Origin: Firmicutes bacterium UBA6132
GTDB taxonomy: Bacteria; Bacillota_A; Clostridia; Tissierellales; Sedimentibacteraceae
Reading direction: 5' to 3'
DNA: 9,497 nt
Assembly (NCBI GenBank): GCA_002435835.1
Contig: DIVM01000005.1
Span: 1-9,497, forward strand
Below, piece by piece: positions 6,620 through 9,497 of this stretch. The notes below the pieces were generated by a model. The model was not told the origin of the DNA. It worked only from the letters and a program-made list of their open reading frames with translations, and ran no database searches. Numbering within the stretch: the stretch's first letter is position 1; each line of letters starts with the position of its first letter. Position numbers and translations under genes: made by a program.

Positions 6620-7861
6620 ATGAAAGAAAGTTCAAAAGTATATTACGATGTTATAATAATAGGTGGAGGTCCTGCAGGACTTTTTAGCGCTTTATCAATC
6701 AAAAACAAAAGCGTCTTATTAATTGAAAAAAATGAAACGCTGGGAAAAAAACTGCTTATAACAGGATTAGGTCAATGCAACTATACTAATTTTTGTAGCA
6801 AAGATGAATTTTTAACTCATTATGGTCAAAAAGGCAGGTTTTTAAAACCTGCCTTATATAAATTTACAAACAAGGACTCCATGAAATTTTTCGATGATGC
6901 TGGAGTAAAAAGCATAGTGAGGGAAGACAATAAAGTTTTTCCAAGTTCTTTTAAAGCAGGAGATATATTAAATGCCTTAATAGAAAAGTGCAAGGAAAAC
7001 CATGTGAAAATAATGTGCAACACAAAGGCAAATTATGTTAAATATCATCAAGACGTAGATTGTTTTAGTATAAAAACTGATGATAATGTGTATGAATGTA
7101 AGTATCTTATATTATCAACAGGTGGTAAATCTTATGAACATACTGGTTCAACAGGGGACGGCTATAAATTTGCTAAAATTTTAGGTCATAGCATAGAAGA
7201 AACACAGCCATCCTTAGCTCCTGTATTTATAGAAAATTATAATTTTAATGATTTATCAGGCATATCATTTGAAAATATTAAAATAACATCTTGGAGAAAC
7301 AATAAAAAAATAAATGAATTTACTGGTGATATGCTTTTTACGCATAAAAATATTTCTGGACCTGTGATAATAAATAATTCGCGTTATATTGAAGCAGGTG
7401 ATATATTAAAATTTAATTTTACAGAGTTTAAAAATTCAGAAGAATTTAAGAAATATTTTGAAGAAAAGTTATCTTCATCTGGTAAATTGAATGTAAAAAC
7501 ATTAGTTAAAGAATTAAACTTACCGAAGCGTTTTGTGGATAAAATAATGAATTTAGCTAATGTGAGTGATGATTTAATTTGCAGCCAGCTAAGTAAAACA
7601 AGCCGTAAAACTATTATTGATTTATTATCAAATTATGAAATGGTCGTTGAGAAGTTAGGTAATTATAATGTGGCTATGGCAACAAGAGGTGGAGTTTCAA
7701 CAAATGAAATAAACTCTAAAACTATGGAGTCAAAAATAATTAATAATCTTTATTTTGCTGGAGAAGTTATGGATGTTGATGGGGATACAGGCGGTTATAA
7801 CATACAAGCTGCATTTTCAACTGGAAAATTAGCAGCAGATTCTATTAATCTTAGAAAATAA
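6620..7861 (+). CDS. BaiN/HI0933-family NAD(P)/FAD-dependent oxidoreductase
   Basis: This 413-residue cytoplasmic flavoprotein belongs to the HI0933/YhiN/BaiN family. Visible signatures: the FAD-binding Rossmann motif G-x-G-x-x-G at residues 15-20 (IIIGGGPAG), GLGQCNYTN at about 49-57 where the family usually has GGGRCNxTN, the mid-protein block STGGKSYEHTGSTGDGY, and the C-terminal AGEVMDVDGDTGGYNIQAAF that closes the FAD site. Length is normal for the family. BaiN of gut clostridia reduces bile-acid intermediates, but most family members have no known substrate, so no gene symbol is assigned. The ribosome binding site is weak (GACGG seven bases before ATG). The ATG overlaps a TGA in the frame downstream of the lipoprotein stop (ATGA at 6620-6623), so translation may depend partly on ribosomes arriving from upstream. 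No internal damage is visible. Confidence 0.9.
   Translation: MKESSKVYYDVIIIGGGPAGLFSALSIKNKSVLLIEKNETLGKKLLITGLGQCNYTNFCSKDEFLTHYGQKGRFLKPALYKFTNKDSMKFFDDAGVKSIVREDNKVFPSSFKAGDILNALIEKCKENHVKIMCNTKANYVKYHQDVDCFSIKTDDNVYECKYLILSTGGKSYEHTGSTGDGYKFAKILGHSIEETQPSLAPVFIENYNFNDLSGISFENIKITSWRNNKKINEFTGDMLFTHKNISGPVIINNSRYIEAGDILKFNFTEFKNSEEFKKYFEEKLSSSGKLNVKTLVKELNLPKRFVDKIMNLANVSDDLICSQLSKTSRKTIIDLLSNYEMVVEKLGNYNVAMATRGGVSTNEINSKTMESKIINNLYFAGEVMDVDGDTGGYNIQAAFSTGKLAADSINLRK
6831..6855 (+). repeat. 25-base near-perfect palindrome inside the oxidoreductase gene
   Basis: AAGGCAGGTTTT (6831-6842) and AAAACCTGCCTT (6844-6855) are exact reverse complements around a single T. In RNA this would give about a 10-bp stem with a 5-base loop. 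It lies about 210 bases into the coding region and encodes part of KGRFLKPALYK. No T-run follows, so it is not a typical terminator. Confidence 0.75.
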
Positions 7862-7881
7862 TGCGACATAATAAACTAAAA

Positions 7882-7933
7882 TATTTCAAATAATTATTAA
7901 AATGAAGGGCGTTTTTTATAATTATTTGAAATA
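7882..7933 (+). terminator. 16-bp inverted repeat after the oxidoreductase gene, possible terminator
   Basis: TATTTCAAATAATTAT (7882-7897) pairs perfectly with ATAATTATTTGAAATA (7918-7933). The 20-base loop ends in six T's (7912-7917). The stem is almost all A/T, and the T-run is in the loop instead of after the stem, so the normal terminator order is absent. An alternative is a small inner hairpin AAAA...TTTT (7899-7902 with 7912-7915) followed by T's. The palindrome is certain; its role as terminator is likely from position only. Confidence 0.45.
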
Positions 7934-7971
7934 AAATATGTTTATAGTGAAATTTAAGTTTTATTAAGTCG

Positions 7972-8032
7972 ATATGATTGTTTTGACTTTATATTATTAA
8001 GTGTTTATAATAATTTCATAATCCAATCATAT
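7972..8032. promoter_or_regulatory. 9-bp inverted repeat flanking the small-gene promoter
   Basis: ATATGATTG (7972-7980) lies three bases before the -35, and its exact reverse complement CAATCATAT (8024-8032) lies just past the predicted transcription start. The two half-sites bracket the promoter 43 bases apart, which could support binding by a dimeric regulator or looping. A chance match in AT-rich DNA is possible. Confidence 0.3.
7983..8011 (+). promoter_or_regulatory. Near-consensus promoter of the small basic protein (TTGACT-17-TATAAT)
   Basis: TTGACT (7983-7988), a 17-base spacer and TATAAT (8006-8011) match the sigma-A consensus at 11 of 12 positions, the best promoter in the window. 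It predicts a start near 8018 and a leader of about 58 bases. Confidence 0.75.
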
Positions 8033-8046
8033 AGAAAACGTTTGGA
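8033..8046. promoter_or_regulatory. Possible cre-like (CcpA) site in the small-gene leader
   Basis: AGAAAACGTTTGGA (8033-8046) shares the AAACGTTT core and 11 of 14 positions with a TGAAAACGTTTTCA-type catabolite-repression site. It sits just downstream of the predicted start, where such sites act as roadblocks. ATCCAA (8021-8026) and TTGGAT (8042-8047) also form an overlapping 6-bp hairpin, so the match may reflect RNA structure instead. Confidence 0.22.
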
Positions 8047-8075
8047 TAACACTAAAATATAAAGGAGAATTTTTA

Positions 8076-8186
8076 ATGGGTGATAAGAATCCTAATAAAC
8101 CGGCAAAACAAAAGAAAGATTCTAAAAAAGATGCAGCTCCTTCAAATAAAAATTCGAACAAGCAAACGAAAAAACCAAAGCATTAA
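8076..8186 (+). CDS. Small, highly basic hypothetical protein (36 residues)
   Basis: ATG at 8076 opens a 36-codon frame ending in TAA at 8184-8186. The support is strong for its size: a near-consensus promoter, AAAGGAGAA (8061-8069) as ribosome binding site about 8 bases before the ATG, and a terminator 11 bases after the stop. The product starts MGDKNPNKPAKQKKDSKK and ends in NKQTKKPKH. It has 13 Lys, no Cys, no hydrophobic segment and no aromatic residue other than the C-terminal His. It should be soluble, disordered and strongly positive, so RNA, ribosome or nucleoid contact is plausible but unproven. Short lysine-rich proteins with a GDKNPNKP-like start seem familiar from other Clostridia (memory, not searched). 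The function is unknown. Confidence 0.8.
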   Translation: MGDKNPNKPAKQKKDSKKDAAPSNKNSNKQTKKPKH

Positions 8187-8197
8187 GTTACAAAAGG

Positions 8198-8229
8198 CCC
8201 AAAGCAGTTATGCATTGGGTATTTTTTTT
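8198..8229. terminator. Bidirectional terminator between the small gene and the EamA gene
   Basis: CCCAA (8198-8202) pairs with TTGGG (8215-8219), and inside it GCA (8204-8206) with TGC (8211-8213) across one A-A mismatch and a GTTA loop. Eight T's follow (8222-8229). On the minus strand the stem is followed by TTTT, so it can also end the EamA transcript. The T-run overlaps the EamA stop codon. Confidence 0.82.
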
Positions 8230-9145
8230 ACTCAGTAATTTCTTTTTCTATTTCTATTTTTATTTCTTCCACATTATTATTTTTATCCTTTGCAATAGTT
8301 ATTATTAAAACTCCAATTAAAATCAAAGAGCAGCCTATTACACTTTTTAAAGTAAATGATTCTCTTAAAAATATAATTCCTAAAATAACGCTTGTTATAG
8401 GTTCAAACATGCCCAGTATTGAAGTTGCTGTTGCTCCAACATTTTTAACTGCAATGGGCATTAATGTATTTGCTAAAATAGAAGCAAAAAATGAAACTAA
8501 ACCTGTATATATCCAACCCAATAATGTCATTTTAAAAACTAATTGATTTGTAATAGTGCCATATATAAATAAGAAAATAGCTGCTATTAAAGATGTGTAA
8601 AATGTTATTTTAAAAGGATACATAACATTTATTTTACTTTTATCCATAAATAAAATAAATGCACCATATACAACCCCTGATAAAAGAGCTATTATTACTC
8701 CAATTACACTTCCTGTAAAATCACCTTCAAAAAACATTAACACTCCCATAGTTGAAAATATAAGTGCAATGACTTTTTCTTTACAAATTTTTTCCTTGAA
8801 TATTAAAATGCATGTTATTGTAACTAAAACAGGGTATACATAATGTATTGTTGAAGCCATTCCCACTGATATGTAATTGTATGATCCATATAGTGTTATT
8901 GCAGTAAGAGCAGGACCTAATATTCCAAGAATGGATAATTTGCCCAGTTCGGTTTTTGTTATTGTTAATGGTATTTTTTTATATTTTAATATTACTAATA
9001 ATAATGGTAGTGAAAAGAAGCTTCTATAAAATGTAAGAGAAAGTGTATTGCTACCTTCAAGATATGATAATTTTCCTAATATAGGTGTAAATCCATAAAT
9101 GAATGCTGCTAAAACAACGCTTAATATTCCCTTTGTCTTATTCAT
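8228..9145 (-). CDS. EamA/DMT-family transporter (10-TM exporter type)
   Basis: This 305-residue membrane protein has ten hydrophobic segments arranged as two EamA repeats, about residues 5-139 and 147-284, the normal layout of drug/metabolite transporters such as RhaT- and YdcZ-like exporters. The conserved positions near the end of each repeat are visible: YISVGMASTIHYVYPVLV (91-108) and VGATATSILGMFEPITSVIL (236-255). A charged Glu/Lys tail ends the protein. The start at 9145 is chosen because AGGAGGGG (plus bases 9148-9155) lies just before this ATG; an upstream in-frame TTG at 9169 would put that binding site inside the gene. The substrate is unknown; amino acids, nucleotides or drugs are all handled by this family. 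It converges on the small basic protein gene. No clear promoter is seen upstream, where the DNA soon changes character. Confidence 0.9.
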   Translation of the reverse strand: MNKTKGILSVVLAAFIYGFTPILGKLSYLEGSNTLSLTFYRSFFSLPLLLVILKYKKIPLTITKTELGKLSILGILGPALTAITLYGSYNYISVGMASTIHYVYPVLVTITCILIFKEKICKEKVIALIFSTMGVLMFFEGDFTGSVIGVIIALLSGVVYGAFILFMDKSKINVMYPFKITFYTSLIAAIFLFIYGTITNQLVFKMTLLGWIYTGLVSFFASILANTLMPIAVKNVGATATSILGMFEPITSVILGIIFLRESFTLKSVIGCSLILIGVLIITIAKDKNNNVEEIKIEIEKEITE

Positions 9146-9147
9146 TT

Positions 9148-9155
9148 CCCCTCCT
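9148..9155 (-). promoter_or_regulatory. Ribosome binding site that decides the EamA gene start
   Basis: On the minus strand AGGAGGGG precedes ATG (9145-9143) by two bases after the full block, or four after the GGAGG core. It supports the 305-residue form over an 8-residue extension starting at TTG. Confidence 0.65.
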
Positions 9156-9177
9156 AATTTCAATGACAAATTAAACA

Positions 9178-9213
9178 GGGACGTACTGCCGTAACTTGTA
9201 TGACAAACGTCCC
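9178..9213. repeat. REP-like palindromic element
   Basis: GGGACGT (9178-9184) and ACGTCCC (9207-9213) form a perfect 7-bp outer stem. TTGT (9196-9199) and ACAA (9203-9206) form an inner 4-bp stem with a 3-base loop, stacked on the right arm, leaving an 11-base bulge on the left. The outer stem is GC-rich compared with its AT-rich surroundings. The pattern resembles dispersed palindromes linked to Y1-type (REP-associated) transposases in Clostridia; that link is from memory. Only one copy is in the window. Confidence 0.55.
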
Positions 9214-9234
9214 ATTGACTATCTTAATTAAAAA

Positions 9235-9497
9235 TTATTTACCGCAACATTTTTTGTATTTTTTACCCGATCCGCACGGGCAGGGATCGTTGCGGTTCAC
9301 ATCCTCGTATTTGGGCGCGGATTGGCGCGGGGCGGCGGCAGACGCGGGCAAAGACGCGGCCGGCGCGTTTTTGTTCACTGTGACGTTGAGCAAGTTTTGC
9401 AAAATGTTGGCGTCCACGGTTTCCAGCAAAACCCGAAACTGGCGGTTGGCTTCGCTTTTGTATTCCACCAGCGGATCGCGCTGGCCATAGGCCCGCA
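9235..9497 (-). CDS. secA: SecA C-terminal end (5' partial, atypical composition)
   Basis: The frame is open to the right edge, so the gene starts outside the window; 86 residues are visible, beginning [18 protein letters not shown], the end of the SecA helical scaffold. An Ala/Pro/Ser-rich linker follows, then the zinc-binding SEC-C motif [18 protein letters not shown] (C-x-C-x8-C-C), used to contact SecB or the ribosome. SecA is the ATPase motor of the Sec export pathway. The identification is firm. The odd point is composition: bases 9241-9497 are about 58% GC by hand count, with GCG, GGC and CGC codons, while every other gene here is strongly AT-rich. This suggests DNA from another organism, through a chimeric join or transfer. 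A GTG at 9466-9468 lies in frame but is only an internal Val codon. Confidence 0.88.
   Translation of the reverse strand, partial: RAYGQRDPLVEYKSEANRQFRVLLETVDANILQNLLNVTVNKNAPAASLPASAAAPRQSAPKYEDVNRNDPCPCGSGKKYKKCCGK

Noticed and set aside
6826..7023. Open frame on the minus strand inside the oxidoreductase (65 codons)
   Set aside because: It is antisense to a well-conserved flavoprotein and has no independent support.
9146..9169. TTG start extending the EamA protein by eight residues
   Set aside because: The ribosome binding site would lie inside the extension, and the ATG at 9145 gives the normal family N-terminus.
9200..9490. Open frame on the plus strand over the SecA end (96 codons)
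   Set aside because: It reads the complement of the SEC-C motif and linker; its length follows from the GC-rich composition, which lacks stop codons.

Overview
The window reads as the chromosome of a low-GC, Gram-positive anaerobe of the Clostridia/Tissierellia type. The evidence is very AT-rich DNA, strong GGAGG ribosome binding sites, AT-rich -35/-10 promoters, stem-plus-T-run terminators, an SLH-domain envelope protein and a lipoprotein. The genus cannot be fixed from the sequence alone. No tRNA, rRNA, CRISPR array, transposase, phage or known defence gene was seen.

Layout, left to right. The 3' part of a nitronate monooxygenase-type flavoprotein enters from the left edge and ends at a terminator. 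A roughly 340-base leader follows, with two sigma-A-type promoters and a possible 13-codon leader peptide, ahead of a PutP-like sodium/proline symporter. A bidirectional terminator separates putP from a convergent stand-alone shikimate kinase (aroK). Divergent from aroK is a secreted protein with three SLH modules and five tandem repeats of about 75 residues. After a terminator and an 18-bp perfect hairpin comes a lipoprotein gene with a coiled coil and beta-rich C-terminal part. A BaiN/HI0933-type FAD oxidoreductase follows 47 bases later, probably co-transcribed with it. Next come a structured intergenic region and a 36-codon, very basic small protein with a near-consensus promoter. An EamA/DMT transporter lies on the minus strand and shares a bidirectional terminator with the small gene.

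The last roughly 260 bases differ sharply from the rest. They encode the C-terminal end of SecA (minus strand, 5' end off the window) with its zinc-binding SEC-C motif, at about 58% GC by hand count. The join follows a REP-like palindrome. A chimeric assembly join or a foreign insertion are the two explanations to separate.

The genes look like ordinary single-function units rather than one pathway. The common theme is envelope and transport: symporter, SLH protein, lipoprotein, exporter. I found no convincing new multi-gene system. The items most worth a second look are the SecA junction, the five-repeat SLH protein, the small basic protein and the putP leader.
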